Source: DASRHY01 sp035650275
Lineage (GTDB): Bacteria; Actinomycetota; Actinomycetes; Propionibacteriales; Kribbellaceae
Length of the DNA: 64,000 nt
Reading direction: 5' to 3'
Assembly: GCA_035650275.1 (NCBI GenBank)
Contig: DASRHY010000008.1
Span: 114,928-178,927 of the forward strand
This document shows, piece by piece, positions 40,740 through 48,439 of the stretch; positions within the stretch are counted from its first letter, which is position 1; each line of letters opens with the position of its first letter. The position numbers and the translations under genes are program-made. The notes under the pieces are model-generated. The model saw nothing but the letters and a program-made list of their open reading frames with translations. It was not told the DNA's origin and made no database searches.

Positions 40740-42971
40740 TTAGCCGACGGGCTCGAGCTCTCGCTCGGGCTGGGCGTCGGGGTCGGTGCGACCCGTCGGT
40801 ACGGCGTCGGGCAGGTCGGCCAGCTCGGTGGCGGTGCGACGGCGGATGAACTTCGGTGCCCACCAGTTCGCGTTGCCCAGCAGCGTCATCACACTCGGCA
40901 GCACCACCGCCCGGATGATCGTGGCATCGATCAGGATCGCCGCGGCCAGGCCGACACCCATCTGCTTCATGTCCAGCGTGCTCAGCGTCGCGAAGACCGA
41001 GAACACCCCGATCATCACCACCGCCGCGCTGGTCACCACACCCGCCGAGCTGGTGATGCCCTCGGCCACGGCCTGCCGGGTCGGTACGCCGCGCAGCACC
41101 GCCTCGCGGATCCGGCTGACGACGAACACGTGGTAGTCCATCGACAGCCCGAACAGCACCACGAAGAGGAACAGCGGCAGCCACGACACCACAGCGCCGT
41201 TCGACCGGAAGTCCAGTATGCCCTCGGCCCAGGTGCCCTCGAAGACCAGCGTGACCAGACCGTACGCCGCGCCCGCCGACAGCATGTTCAGCCCGATAGC
41301 GGTGAACGCCACTACGACCGACCGGAACGTCCAGGTCATGACCACGAAGGTCAGCAACAGCACGAAGCCCATCACCAGCGGCAGCTTGTCCCGGACGTGC
41401 TTGGCGTAGTCCACGTCCGCGGCCACCATGCCGCCGACCGCGTACTCGGCGCCGTCGACGGTGCCGATCGTCTGCGGCACCAGGTCACCGCGCAGCTTCA
41501 GCAGCGCGTCATGCGCCTCGTCGCTGCTGCTGTCGAACGGCGTCGCGATCGAGAACCGGGTCACGGCTCCGTCCTTCGACGTCTCCGGCTCGGTCAGCCC
41601 GTCCTGCGCGAACAGCTTGTCGCCCTTGGTGCGGTCGACCAGCTCGGTCAGCTCCGCCCGCACCTGCGCGGCCTTGTCGGCCGGTGCCCGGACGGCGATC
41701 TCGTGCGTGGTGCCCTCGCTCGGGAACGCGGCGGTGAGCCGGTCGTACGCCTGCATCACGGAGATGTTGCGCGGCAGGTCCTCCGCACCCGGGAACTTCA
41801 GCGTCATCCCGAGTGCCGGGGCGGCCAGTGCCAGCAGGGCGGCGACTGATACGACCAGGGTGGCGGCCGGGTGCTTCAGCGCCGGCTTCAGCACGGTCGG
41901 CCAGAACCGCGGCTTGCCCTTCGACGCGGTCAGCCGCCACAGCAGCGGGATCCGCGGCCGGTCCACCCAGCGGCCGAGTTTGGCCAGGATCGCGGGCAGC
42001 ACGGTCAGCGAGCCGATGACCGCGACGGCGACCACCATGATCGAGCCGACCGCCAGCGAGGAGAAGACCGCGTCGCCGGCCAGGAACAGCCCGGCCATCG
42101 AGATGATCACGGCCACGCCGGACACCACGACAGCGTGCCCTGACGTCGCGGCGGCGATCTCGACCGCGTCGACGTGACCGCGTCCGCGGGCCCGCTCCTC
42201 ACGCTCGCGGCGCAGGTAGAACAAGGAGTAGTCGACGCCGACCGCCATCCCGATCAGCAGGATCACGCTGTTCGTCGCGTCGCCGGCCGGCACCAGCTGG
42301 GATGCGACGGCGGTCAGCCCGATCGCCGACGCCACCGCGGACAGCGCGAGCAGGATCGGCACGGTCGCCGCGATCATCGCGCCGAAGGTGACCAGCAGGA
42401 TGATCAGGGTCACCGGCAGGCTGAAGATCTCCGCGCGCTTGAAGTCGTCCCCGAGCGTCTCGTCCAGCGCCTTGCCGATCGATCCGCCGCCGACCTGCTC
42501 CACCCGCAGCGACGGGTGGTCCTGCTGGACCGCCGCCGTTGCGTCGAGCAACGGCTGGACCCGGTCGGAGGCGTCGGTCTCGCTCTGGGTCAGCTCGACC
42601 CGGACGATCATGGCCTTGCCGTCCGGCGTGGTGACCGGCTTCGCGACCTCGGCGACGTCGCCGAGCGCGCGCATCTTGGTGGTCGCGTCGGCCGCGGCCT
42701 TGCCGGCCTCGGTGGTGTTGATCGTGCCGCCGTTCGGCGCGGTGATCAGGACGTTCTCGACGTCCGGGTCGGCGAAGTTCCCGGACTCGACGATCTTGTC
42801 GGCGCGGCTGACCTCGCCGATGTTCTGGTCCTCGTCGGACATCTCGGTGACGCTGGTCGCCGACCCGACCAGGAAGCATGCCGCTACGAACACGACCCAC
42901 ATCGCGATCGCGCGCCATGGATGGGTCGCGCTCCATCGCGCGACCCGGACTGTTGTCGAACCCCTCGGCAT
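40740..42971 (-). CDS. MMPL/RND-family transporter
   Basis: The 743-residue membrane protein has the MMPL arrangement: one helix (about 17-38), a periplasm-side domain, helices 2-6 with GMAVGVDYSLFYLRREREE, a second outer domain, and helices 8-12 with FGLSMDYHVFVVSRIREAV. The two GxxxDY motifs carry the aspartate-tyrosine pairs of the proton relay. Such proteins export lipids or drugs. GAGGAGG is about 12 nt from the ATG. No regulator is adjacent. The 212-bp gap upstream to the M48 gene shows only a GTTGCCTGGCGCAAC inverted repeat near 43160. Confidence 0.92.
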   Translation of the reverse strand: MPRGSTTVRVARWSATHPWRAIAMWVVFVAACFLVGSATSVTEMSDEDQNIGEVSRADKIVESGNFADPDVENVLITAPNGGTINTTEAGKAAADATTKMRALGDVAEVAKPVTTPDGKAMIVRVELTQSETDASDRVQPLLDATAAVQQDHPSLRVEQVGGGSIGKALDETLGDDFKRAEIFSLPVTLIILLVTFGAMIAATVPILLALSAVASAIGLTAVASQLVPAGDATNSVILLIGMAVGVDYSLFYLRREREERARGRGHVDAVEIAAATSGHAVVVSGVAVIISMAGLFLAGDAVFSSLAVGSIMVVAVAVIGSLTVLPAILAKLGRWVDRPRIPLLWRLTASKGKPRFWPTVLKPALKHPAATLVVSVAALLALAAPALGMTLKFPGAEDLPRNISVMQAYDRLTAAFPSEGTTHEIAVRAPADKAAQVRAELTELVDRTKGDKLFAQDGLTEPETSKDGAVTRFSIATPFDSSSDEAHDALLKLRGDLVPQTIGTVDGAEYAVGGMVAADVDYAKHVRDKLPLVMGFVLLLTFVVMTWTFRSVVVAFTAIGLNMLSAGAAYGLVTLVFEGTWAEGILDFRSNGAVVSWLPLFLFVVLFGLSMDYHVFVVSRIREAVLRGVPTRQAVAEGITSSAGVVTSAAVVMIGVFSVFATLSTLDMKQMGVGLAAAILIDATIIRAVVLPSVMTLLGNANWWAPKFIRRRTATELADLPDAVPTGRTDPDAQPERELEPVG

Positions 42972-43183
42972 CGTGGTTTGCCCCTCCTCGACGGCCGGCC
43001 CGATGCCGGCTGTGACTGACAGGACAAGCCTTTCGGCCGGGCGTGCCCGGTGGCATCGATGAAGCCACCGAACCGACCCTGGAGCGGCCCACGTCCGACC
43101 CTGGCGCAGCCCTCAGGGATCGCCCCCGCCCGAGGAGGGAGCCGTCGCGGAGCGTCGTACGACGGTTGCCTGGCGCAACTGCG

Positions 43184-43711
43184 TCAGTCGACCTCGGTGT
43201 CGAGGTGTGCGGCGGCCGCGACCCCCTCGAGATAGCCCTCGGCGCGCTCGGCCTTCGGGTAGCGCCGGACCAGATCCCAGAACCGGTGCGAGTGCGAGGG
43301 CTCGATCAGATGCGCCAGCTCGTGCACCAGCACGTAGTCCACGACCCAGGCCGGCATCGCCTGCAAACGGGCCGAGAGCCGGATCGAACGGTCCGCCGGA
43401 GTGCACGATCCCCAGCGGCGGCTCTGGTTCGTGACCCAGCGCACCGAGGCCGGTTCAGGCACCTCAGGCAGGTGGCGACACGCCAGATTTCGCGCTCTTT
43501 CCAGCAATTTCTCGTCCGACACGCGGGATCGGTTCCGTTGCCGCTCGAGCCGCGCCAGCATCGTCTCCACCCAGCGCGCCTCCTCCGCCGCGGTGAGCCG
43601 GTCGGGCATCAGAACGACCACACGATCGCCGTCCCGGTAGGCGCTGACCGTCCGCCGGCGCCGTTTGCTGCGACGGATATCCACATACGGCGGGATGGAG
43701 GAGTCGGCCAT
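43184..43711 (-). CDS. YgjP/M48-like metallopeptidase
   Basis: The product of 175 residues carries VLVHELAHLIEPSHSHRFW, a HExxH zinc site with a third histidine downstream (HSHxFW), and NQSRRWGSC, the signature of YgjP/DUF45 metallopeptidases. The ATG at 43711 has TAGCGT 7 nt upstream and no ribosome site, so it is likely leaderless; an upstream in-frame start is less likely. It stands at the right edge of the insert, in the place where the conserved ThiF-ABC1-whiB7 block resumes. The substrate is unknown. Confidence 0.85.
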   Translation of the reverse strand: MADSSIPPYVDIRRSKRRRRTVSAYRDGDRVVVLMPDRLTAAEEARWVETMLARLERQRNRSRVSDEKLLERARNLACRHLPEVPEPASVRWVTNQSRRWGSCTPADRSIRLSARLQAMPAWVVDYVLVHELAHLIEPSHSHRFWDLVRRYPKAERAEGYLEGVAAAAHLDTEVD

Positions 43712-43748
43712 GGCACTGACGCTACCCCCGAGCACCGCCAGGTTTCTT

Positions 43749-43903
43749 CCGTCCACAGCCGGTGGACACGCGTTTCCGCAGGTCAGACGCCACTTTGTCG
43801 TTCCCGCAGCACCTCCCGTTCACATCCCGTTCCCCCGCTTGTCCACACGGCCCGGCGGCGCGCCCCACAAGTTGTTCACAAGGTTGTCCACAGGCGTGGA
43901 CAA
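43749..43903. promoter_or_regulatory. Cluster of DnaA-box-like sites
   Basis: Within 155 bp there are two perfect TTGTCCACA boxes (43839-43847, 43884-43892). There are also TTGTTCACA (43872-43880), CCGTCCACA (43749-43757), CCGTTCACA (43816-43824) and an inverted TTGTCCACG (43895-43903). The actinobacterial DnaA box is TTGTCCACA with loose first bases. No dnaA or dnaN gene is near, so this is not the usual oriC context. The rest of the 507-bp gap (43712-44218) holds a promoter and leader for the small zinc protein; nothing else is seen. Confidence 0.65.
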
Positions 43904-44083
43904 CGGAACTGGCCAGTGCTGTTGACCTTGCGTCACGGCGCTCCTAGCGTCGCGGGTAACAGGCTCCCGGCCCGTCCCCAGCGGGCCGCTCGCAGGGGAA
44001 GGCGAGCGGTTCGGCGGAGGCGCCGGGGGTCTGTTTTCACTCTCCGTGACGACCCAAACGGGCCTCCCAGGCGTGAATTGGCC

Positions 44084-44111
44084 TTGAGTGACTTCCAGTG
44101 TGCCGTAGGGT
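44084..44111 (+). promoter_or_regulatory. Promoter of the DUF5679 gene
   Basis: TTGAGT (44084-44089) and TAGGGT (44106-44111) are 16 nt apart. The predicted leader of about 100 nt contains a GCCGGGG...CCCCGGC hairpin (44171-44194) before an AAGGAGG ribosome site. Confidence 0.5.
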
Positions 44112-44218
44112 GATTCCCGACTGGGCCGAACGGCCTACGGCAGGACCGTCTGCCGGAAGCATCCACAGCGGCCGGGGGCCGGAAACTCCCCGGCGGTACA
44201 GAAGCAAGGAGGGCCCTC

Positions 44219-44377
44219 ATGGCAGAGACCTGGAGCGGCGAGTTCTACTGCGTCAAGTGCAAGGCCAAGCGCACTGCTGACGGCGAGGTCAGGGTCAACG
44301 ACAAGGGCACGCGGATGGCCAAGGCGAAGTGCCCCGAGTGCGGCACGAACCTCAACCGGATCCTCGGCAAGGCCTGA
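44219..44377 (+). CDS. DUF5679 small zinc-ribbon protein
   Basis: The 52-residue protein contains CVKCKAKR (about 11-18) and CPECGTNL (about 38-45), a CxxC/CxxC zinc ribbon with a basic middle, as in actinobacterial DUF5679 proteins of unknown function. AAGGAGG lies 8 nt before the ATG. A promoter, long leader and intrinsic terminator surround it, so it is a single-gene unit that may be well expressed. A nucleic-acid or ribosome-associated role is only a guess from size and charge. Confidence 0.85.
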   Translation: MAETWSGEFYCVKCKAKRTADGEVRVNDKGTRMAKAKCPECGTNLNRILGKA

Positions 44378-44400
44378 GCGCAGCAGTAGCAACCGACTTA

Positions 44401-44416
44401 GAGGTCGATCGACCTC
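44401..44416. promoter_or_regulatory. Perfect 16-bp palindrome GAGGTCGATCGACCTC
   Basis: It lies between the DUF5679 stop and its terminator. It could be an operator for the ThiF gene downstream or a stabilising hairpin at the message end. Confidence 0.35.
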
Positions 44417-44421
44417 GAAAG

Positions 44422-44464
44422 GGGCGGGCGGAACCCGGACGGGCTCCACCCGCCCTTCGTCGTT
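44422..44464 (+). terminator. Intrinsic terminator after the DUF5679 gene
   Basis: GGGCGGG (44422-44428) pairs with CCCGCCC (44449-44455), followed by TTCGTCGTTT. It is one of the few hairpins here with a T-rich tail. Confidence 0.65.
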
Positions 44465-44521
44465 TCCCGGCACTGTGGACGACGCCCGACGCGAGCCGCC
44501 CCCGGCTGCCAGGGTGGTGCG

Positions 44522-45574
44522 ATGGAACGACCCATCCTCAGGCCCGGCGCGGTGCTGCTGCACCGTCCCGGGCGGCCCGGCTCCAGCAGCATCCAGCTCG
44601 GCCTCGACGCGGAGTGGGCGGTCCGGCTCGACGTACCGTCGGCGTCCTGCGACGCCGTACTCGCAGGCCTGGACGGCACCCGGACCGCGGACGAGGTGCT
44701 GGCCGCGGCGGTGGCACGCGGCGCGGACCCGGCGGTGGCGGCGCTGCTGCTGGAGCGGTTGCGCACGGCGGGCCTGCTGGTCGACGCCCGCACCTGGCTG
44801 GCCTGGGCGCGGGACTGGGACGGGACCGAGCGCGGCCGGCGGCTGCCCGACCTGCATGCCTGGGACCGGTACGCCGATGTCGCCGACGTGGTCGAGCGCC
44901 GTCGCACCTCCGCGGTCCGGATCCTCGGCGCCGGCCGGGTCGGCGCGGCGGTGGCGTTGCTGCTCGGCGCCGCCGGGGTCGGCCGGCTCGAGGTGCTCGA
45001 CACGGCGGTCGTGACCGCCGCGGACCTGACGCCGTACGGGTACCGGGCCGAGCAGCTGGGGCGGTCGCGCGGCCAGGCCCTGCGGGAGCTGCTGACGAGC
45101 CCGTCGGTCACGGTCGCCGGTGTCGCCCGCCACGCCGACGCGGTCGTGCTGTGCCCGGACACCCGCGAGCCGGACCGGGACACGATCGCGGCGCTGGACC
45201 GGGCCGGGCTGCCGCACCTGCTGGTGCGGTGCCGCGACCTCGGCGGTACGGCGGGACCGTTCGTCCTACCCGGCCGGACCGCCTGCATCCGCTGTACCGA
45301 CCTGCACCGCACGGACCGGGACCCGGACTGGCCGGTGCTGCTCTCCCAGCTGACCGGCGTCACCGGCGCCGTACCCGACACCGTCCTCGCGGCCCAGCTC
45401 GCGGCGTTCGCCGCGGCCCAGGTGCTGCACTGGCTCGCCGGCGAGCTGCCCGCCACCGCCGGCAGCACCGTGGACATCCAGCTGGCCGGCGGCCTCGGCC
45501 GCAGCCGCGACTGGCCGCCGCACCCCTACTGCGGCTGCCACTGGCCGGAGCAGTTCCGGACGGATGCCGGATAG
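44522..45574 (+). CDS. ThiF/E1-like adenylyltransferase
   Basis: The product of 350 residues has an N-terminal winged-helix-like region (about 1-85) with an ADEVLAAAV helix, similar to leader-peptide-binding domains fused to ThiF in ribosomal peptide systems. An adenylation domain follows: ILGAGRVGAAVALLLGAAGV, then LEVLDTAVVTAADL. Zinc ligands are CIRC (near 253) and CGCHW at the C-terminus. E1-like enzymes adenylate a C-terminal carboxylate. The gene is placed as in other actinobacteria before the ABC1 kinase and whiB7, so a housekeeping rather than a peptide-biosynthetic role is likely. No precursor peptide is seen. Confidence 0.82.
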   Translation: MERPILRPGAVLLHRPGRPGSSSIQLGLDAEWAVRLDVPSASCDAVLAGLDGTRTADEVLAAAVARGADPAVAALLLERLRTAGLLVDARTWLAWARDWDGTERGRRLPDLHAWDRYADVADVVERRRTSAVRILGAGRVGAAVALLLGAAGVGRLEVLDTAVVTAADLTPYGYRAEQLGRSRGQALRELLTSPSVTVAGVARHADAVVLCPDTREPDRDTIAALDRAGLPHLLVRCRDLGGTAGPFVLPGRTACIRCTDLHRTDRDPDWPVLLSQLTGVTGAVPDTVLAAQLAAFAAAQVLHWLAGELPATAGSTVDIQLAGGLGRSRDWPPHPYCGCHWPEQFRTDAG

Positions 45575-45634
45575 ACGCGGTCTTTGGGGTGTCCTGGTGC
45601 ACCGGAGGCTTGGCATCGCCGTCAGAATGGTCCC

Positions 45635-46993
45635 GTGCCCACTCCCGGACCGACCGATCTGCCCCGCAAGGCCATCAGCCGTACGGCGAAGCTCGCGTCG
45701 CTGCCGCTCGGTGCGGCCGGCCGCGCCACGATCGGGCTCGGCCGCCGGATCGGCGGCGCCCCGGCCGAGCAGGTGATGGCCGAGTTCCAGCGCCGTACCG
45801 CGGACCAGATGTTCTCCGTGCTCGGTGAGCTCAAGGGCGGTGCGATGAAGTTCGGCCAGATGCTGAGCCTGATGGAGACGGCGATGCCGGAGGAGTTCGC
45901 CGCGCCGTACCGGGCCACGCTGACCAAGCTGCAGGACTCCGCTCCCCCGATGCCGGCTTCGACCGTGCACACGATCCTGAGCACCGAGCTGGGCGCGCGG
46001 TGGCGGGACCGGTTCCGCGAGTTCGACGACATCCCGGCGGCCGCGGCGTCGATCGGCCAGGTGCACCAGGGCGTCCTCAAGGACGGCCGGGTGGTCGCGA
46101 TCAAGCTGCAGTACCCGGGCGCTGCCGACGCGCTGCGTGCCGACCTGCGGCAGATCGGCCGGGTCGCGCGGACGTTCGGCGCGTGGGTGCCGGGGCTGGA
46201 CCTGAAGCCGCTGGTCGTCGAGCTGCAGGAGCGGATCGGCGAGGAGCTCGACTACGACCGCGAGGCCGTCGCACAGCAGCAGTACGCCGTGGCCTTCGCC
46301 GACCACGACGAGTTCGTCGTGCCCCGGGTGATCAAGCACAGCTCGAAGGTCATCGTCAGCGAGTGGATCGACGGCACCCCGCTGTCGAAGGTGATCGCCG
46401 GAGGCGACCAGGAGCAGCGCAACGAGGTCGGGCTGAAGTACGTCCGGTTCATGTTCAGCGGCCCGAAGCTGGCCGGGCTGCTGCACTCAGACCCGCACCC
46501 GGGCAACTTCAAGGTGATGGACGACGGCCGGCTCGGTGTGGTCGACTTCGGCCTCTGCGCCCGGCTGCCCGACGGGCTGCCGCCGGCGATCGGCCGGCTC
46601 TTGCGGATCGCGATGGACGGCGACGCCGAGCAGGTGATGGAGGGGCTGCGGGCCGAGGGCTTCATCAAGCCGCGGATGACGATCGACCCCGAGCTGCTGC
46701 TGGACTACCTGATGCCGTTCGTCGAGCCGGCCCGGGTCGAGACGTTCAAGTTCAACCGGGCCTGGATGCGCGCGCAGGCGAACCGGAACACCGACCTGCG
46801 CAACCCGCACGCCTCCATCGCGCTGCGCCTGAACCTGCCCCCGTCGTACCTGCTGATCCAGCGGGTCTGGATCGGCGGCCTGGCGGTGCTGTCCCAGCTC
46901 GAGGCCGAGGCGCCGTTCGGCGCGGTGCTGACCGAGTTCCTGCCCGGCTACACCGACGACTACGACAACCCGTACGACGCCGACGAGGCCTGA
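45635..46993 (+). CDS. ABC1/UbiB-family atypical kinase
   Basis: The 452-residue product shows all ABC1 kinase markers: LKGGAMKFGQMLS (the KxGQ helix), AAAASIGQVHQG (alanine-rich loop), VAIKLQYPG (invariant lysine), LHSDPHPGNF (catalytic loop) and VVDFGL (metal-binding DFG). Such proteins act on lipid or quinone metabolism; the actinobacterial copy next to whiB7 corresponds to Rv3197 as I recall. The GTG at 45635 follows CAGAAT by 6 nt and lacks a ribosome site, so a leaderless start is chosen. Confidence 0.9.
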   Translation: MPTPGPTDLPRKAISRTAKLASLPLGAAGRATIGLGRRIGGAPAEQVMAEFQRRTADQMFSVLGELKGGAMKFGQMLSLMETAMPEEFAAPYRATLTKLQDSAPPMPASTVHTILSTELGARWRDRFREFDDIPAAAASIGQVHQGVLKDGRVVAIKLQYPGAADALRADLRQIGRVARTFGAWVPGLDLKPLVVELQERIGEELDYDREAVAQQQYAVAFADHDEFVVPRVIKHSSKVIVSEWIDGTPLSKVIAGGDQEQRNEVGLKYVRFMFSGPKLAGLLHSDPHPGNFKVMDDGRLGVVDFGLCARLPDGLPPAIGRLLRIAMDGDAEQVMEGLRAEGFIKPRMTIDPELLLDYLMPFVEPARVETFKFNRAWMRAQANRNTDLRNPHASIALRLNLPPSYLLIQRVWIGGLAVLSQLEAEAPFGAVLTEFLPGYTDDYDNPYDADEA

Positions 46994-47000
46994 GCAGCAG

Positions 47001-47183
47001 TCACCACCACTCGCTGTCGAGCTTGCTCTCGATGCTGCGCAGGTGCTCGCGCCCGCAGCGGTCGCAGTACACCCGGCGCCGGCCGTTCTCGACCGACGTG
47101 AGCCAGGTGATCGGTATCTCGGCCGTCTCGGCCCGCGTCCCGCAGAACGCGCAGACCGGCCACTCGTCGTACTCGCTCACCAT
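47001..47183 (-). CDS. Small zinc-ribbon protein
   Basis: The 60-residue product has VCAFCGT (about 11-17) and VYCDRCGREHLRSIE (about 39-53), a CxxC/CxxC zinc ribbon with a TSVENGRRR loop. The ATG at 47183 is preferred; an in-frame ATG 14 codons earlier is possible. The stop is 8 nt from the convergent ABC1 stop. It resembles small actinobacterial proteins that sit next to the ABC1 gene; function unknown. Confidence 0.7.
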   Translation of the reverse strand: MVSEYDEWPVCAFCGTRAETAEIPITWLTSVENGRRRVYCDRCGREHLRSIESKLDSEWW

Positions 47184-47231
47184 CTCACCCTCGCCGATCG
47201 CGGACCCGATGGCGAGTCCGGACATACCGAA

Positions 47232-47259
47232 GGGGCGGCGCCCAGGTGGACGCCGCCCC
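47232..47259. terminator. GC hairpin terminator after the whiB7 unit
   Basis: GGGGCGGCG (47232-47240) pairs perfectly with 47251-47259 over a 10-nt loop, downstream of the small basic-protein gene on the minus strand. Confidence 0.6.
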
Positions 47260-47323
47260 CATCCTCGGTAGCGGTGAGGTCTCTTCCGCCGGCCCGGGTC
47301 GGTCCCCGGCCGGACTGGTCAGA

Positions 47324-47509
47324 TCACACCAGGCGGGCTACGGCCAGCCGCGCCTTCGCGGCAGCGCGGTCCGCCTTGCGGCGGGCTCGCGCGGCCTGAC
47401 GCTGGGCTCGCTCCATCCGGAGCAGCAGCTGCAGCCGCCTGCTCTGCTCAGCCTCACTCAGCTGAGCGCGTAAATGTGCACGGGCAAGGTCTTCCTGCAT
47501 TAGATACAT
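47324..47509 (-). CDS. Small charged helical protein, hypothetical
   Basis: A 61-residue protein starts MYLMQEDLARAHLRAQLSEA and continues as one long alanine-, arginine- and glutamine-rich helix (coiled-coil-like, about residues 15-58). It resembles short actinobacterial proteins with an MYL-x-QE-x-A start. AGGAGA lies 6 nt before ATG 47509, better than for the ATG 13 codons upstream. It follows whiB7 by 72 nt on the same strand and may be co-transcribed. Function unknown. Confidence 0.65.
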   Translation of the reverse strand: MYLMQEDLARAHLRAQLSEAEQSRRLQLLLRMERAQRQAARARRKADRAAAKARLAVARLV

Positions 47510-47581
47510 CTCAGTTCTCCTGCTCACAGTCATGGTCTTGTTGGTCATCGACTCTTCTTCTCTCAGACGGGTAGCCAGCGG

Positions 47582-47866
47582 TCAGGCCGCTACGGTCTCG
47601 CTCTTACGAGGCCGGCCCCGCGGCCGCTTGCGTGGCACCACCACGCCCTGGACGAACAGTTGCCCTCCCCAGACACCCCACGGTTCCGACCGCTCCAGCG
47701 CGCCCGCCAGGCATTCGGCGATCAGCGGGCAGGTCTGGCAGAGCGACTTCGCGTACTCGACGTCGGCCGGCGATTCGGCGAAGAACAGCTCCGGTGAGTA
47801 GGACCGACAGGGCAGGTCCTCAGACGTAGCAACCTCGGTGAACACATCGAGGAAGCTCACGCTCAT
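47582..47866 (-). CDS. whiB7: WhiB7 transcriptional regulator
   Basis: The 94-residue product has the four WhiB cysteines (LPCRSYS, then SLCQTCPLIAEC), which hold a [4Fe-4S] cluster, the PWGVWGGQ turn and a C-terminal KRPRGRPRK AT-hook. The AT-hook is the feature that separates WhiB7/WblC from other WhiB proteins. It binds AT-rich DNA next to -35 boxes together with the principal sigma factor and switches on intrinsic antibiotic resistance. GGAGGT is 7 nt before the ATG. The position between ABC1 and uvrD2 matches other actinobacteria. A 460-nt leader with an upstream ORF and terminator controls it. Confidence 0.93.
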   Translation of the reverse strand: MSVSFLDVFTEVATSEDLPCRSYSPELFFAESPADVEYAKSLCQTCPLIAECLAGALERSEPWGVWGGQLFVQGVVVPRKRPRGRPRKSETVAA

Positions 47867-47969
47867 TCCGGTCACCTCCAAAGTGACTGTCGTGTGTCTC
47901 TCTTGTTGTCGGTTCCGGCCACCGGTTTGTGACCGGGAAACTCTGCGGGACAACATGTGCCTTCTGGGC

Positions 47970-48012
47970 AAACAAGAAGGCCGCGGATCCCTTGGTCTGG
48001 GTTCCGCGGCCT
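47970..48012 (-). terminator. Leader attenuator terminator of whiB7
   Basis: The stem AGGCCGCGGA/TCCGCGGCCT (48003-48012 and 47978-47987), extended inside by a CCC/GGG pair, is followed on the minus strand by TTCTTGTTT. It stands about 100 nt before the whiB7 start. A second hairpin just upstream (about 48019-48053) includes the stop codon of the upstream ORF, so ribosome position can affect folding. Confidence 0.75.
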
Positions 48013-48041
48013 CTGGAGGTGCCGGCTGACTGTGAAGTCAG

Positions 48042-48236
48042 TCAGTCCGGTGGACTCCAAGCTCGTGAACCCTGACCGCCGTACTTGCTGCCGTGCGTGG
48101 GCAGACCCGTCCCCTGGACCTGCACATCACCCGCGGCGAGCAGCACGAACGCCGCTGCGAGCGGGAAGGTGCCCGGGATTACGCGGACACGCGACGGCTC
48201 GGCGCACGGCATCGGGATCGTCTTGATGTTGCTCAT
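48042..48236 (-). CDS. 64-codon upstream ORF in the whiB7 leader
   Basis: ATG at 48236 has GAGGAGGTG about 10 nt upstream. It encodes MSNIKTIPMPCAEPSRVRVI, then an alanine/leucine-rich middle and ends SRAWSPPD. The TGA lies within the first leader hairpin. The frame is long for a leader peptide. Its likely role is in cis: slowed or stalled translation when antibiotics block ribosomes would change leader folding and release whiB7. This mechanism is known for mycobacterial whiB7 and Streptomyces wblC leaders; here it is inferred from layout. Confidence 0.6.
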   Translation of the reverse strand: MSNIKTIPMPCAEPSRVRVIPGTFPLAAAFVLLAAGDVQVQGTGLPTHGSKYGGQGSRAWSPPD

Positions 48237-48313
48237 CTACAGGCACCTCCTCTCGTTGCGGCAATCGGGCGGTTCGGCTCGATCGCTATGGTTTTGGAAT
48301 GAAGTTTTCCGGT

Positions 48314-48336
48314 CTGCTCACAACCGGTGTGAGCAG
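48314..48336. promoter_or_regulatory. Palindrome CTGCTCACA-N5-TGTGAGCAG at the whiB7 transcription start
   Basis: Perfect 9-bp arms around ACCGG overlap the -10 box and predicted start of whiB7 transcription. It could be a repressor site or a 5'-end hairpin protecting the leader RNA. Confidence 0.5.
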
Positions 48337-48372
48337 AGTACGCCGCGGCGGACAGGGCCCGCAAACGATTTA
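48335..48372 (-). promoter_or_regulatory. whiB7 promoter with AT-rich WhiB7-binding motif
   Basis: On the minus strand AAAT (48369-48372 region) lies just upstream of TTGCGG (48359-48364). After 18 nt TACTCT follows (48335-48340). An AT-rich block touching the -35 box is the known WhiB7 recognition layout, so autoactivation is expected. The leader would be about 460 nt. Confidence 0.6.
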
Positions 48373-48439
48373 GAGAGAAAGTTCGGGATCCGGTCCAGAT
48401 TCACGGTCCGGAGCCGTTCGACCACCGACGAAGCAGCGA

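Noticed and set aside
43749..43903. Calling the DnaA-box cluster the chromosomal origin
   Set aside because: No dnaA, dnaN, rpmH or gyrase genes are adjacent, and only six boxes are visible; a secondary DnaA-binding site is safer.
44522..45574. Reading the ThiF gene as a ribosomal-peptide (thiazole/oxazole) cluster
   Set aside because: No precursor peptide, YcaO or dehydrogenase gene is near, and the position is conserved with housekeeping genes.
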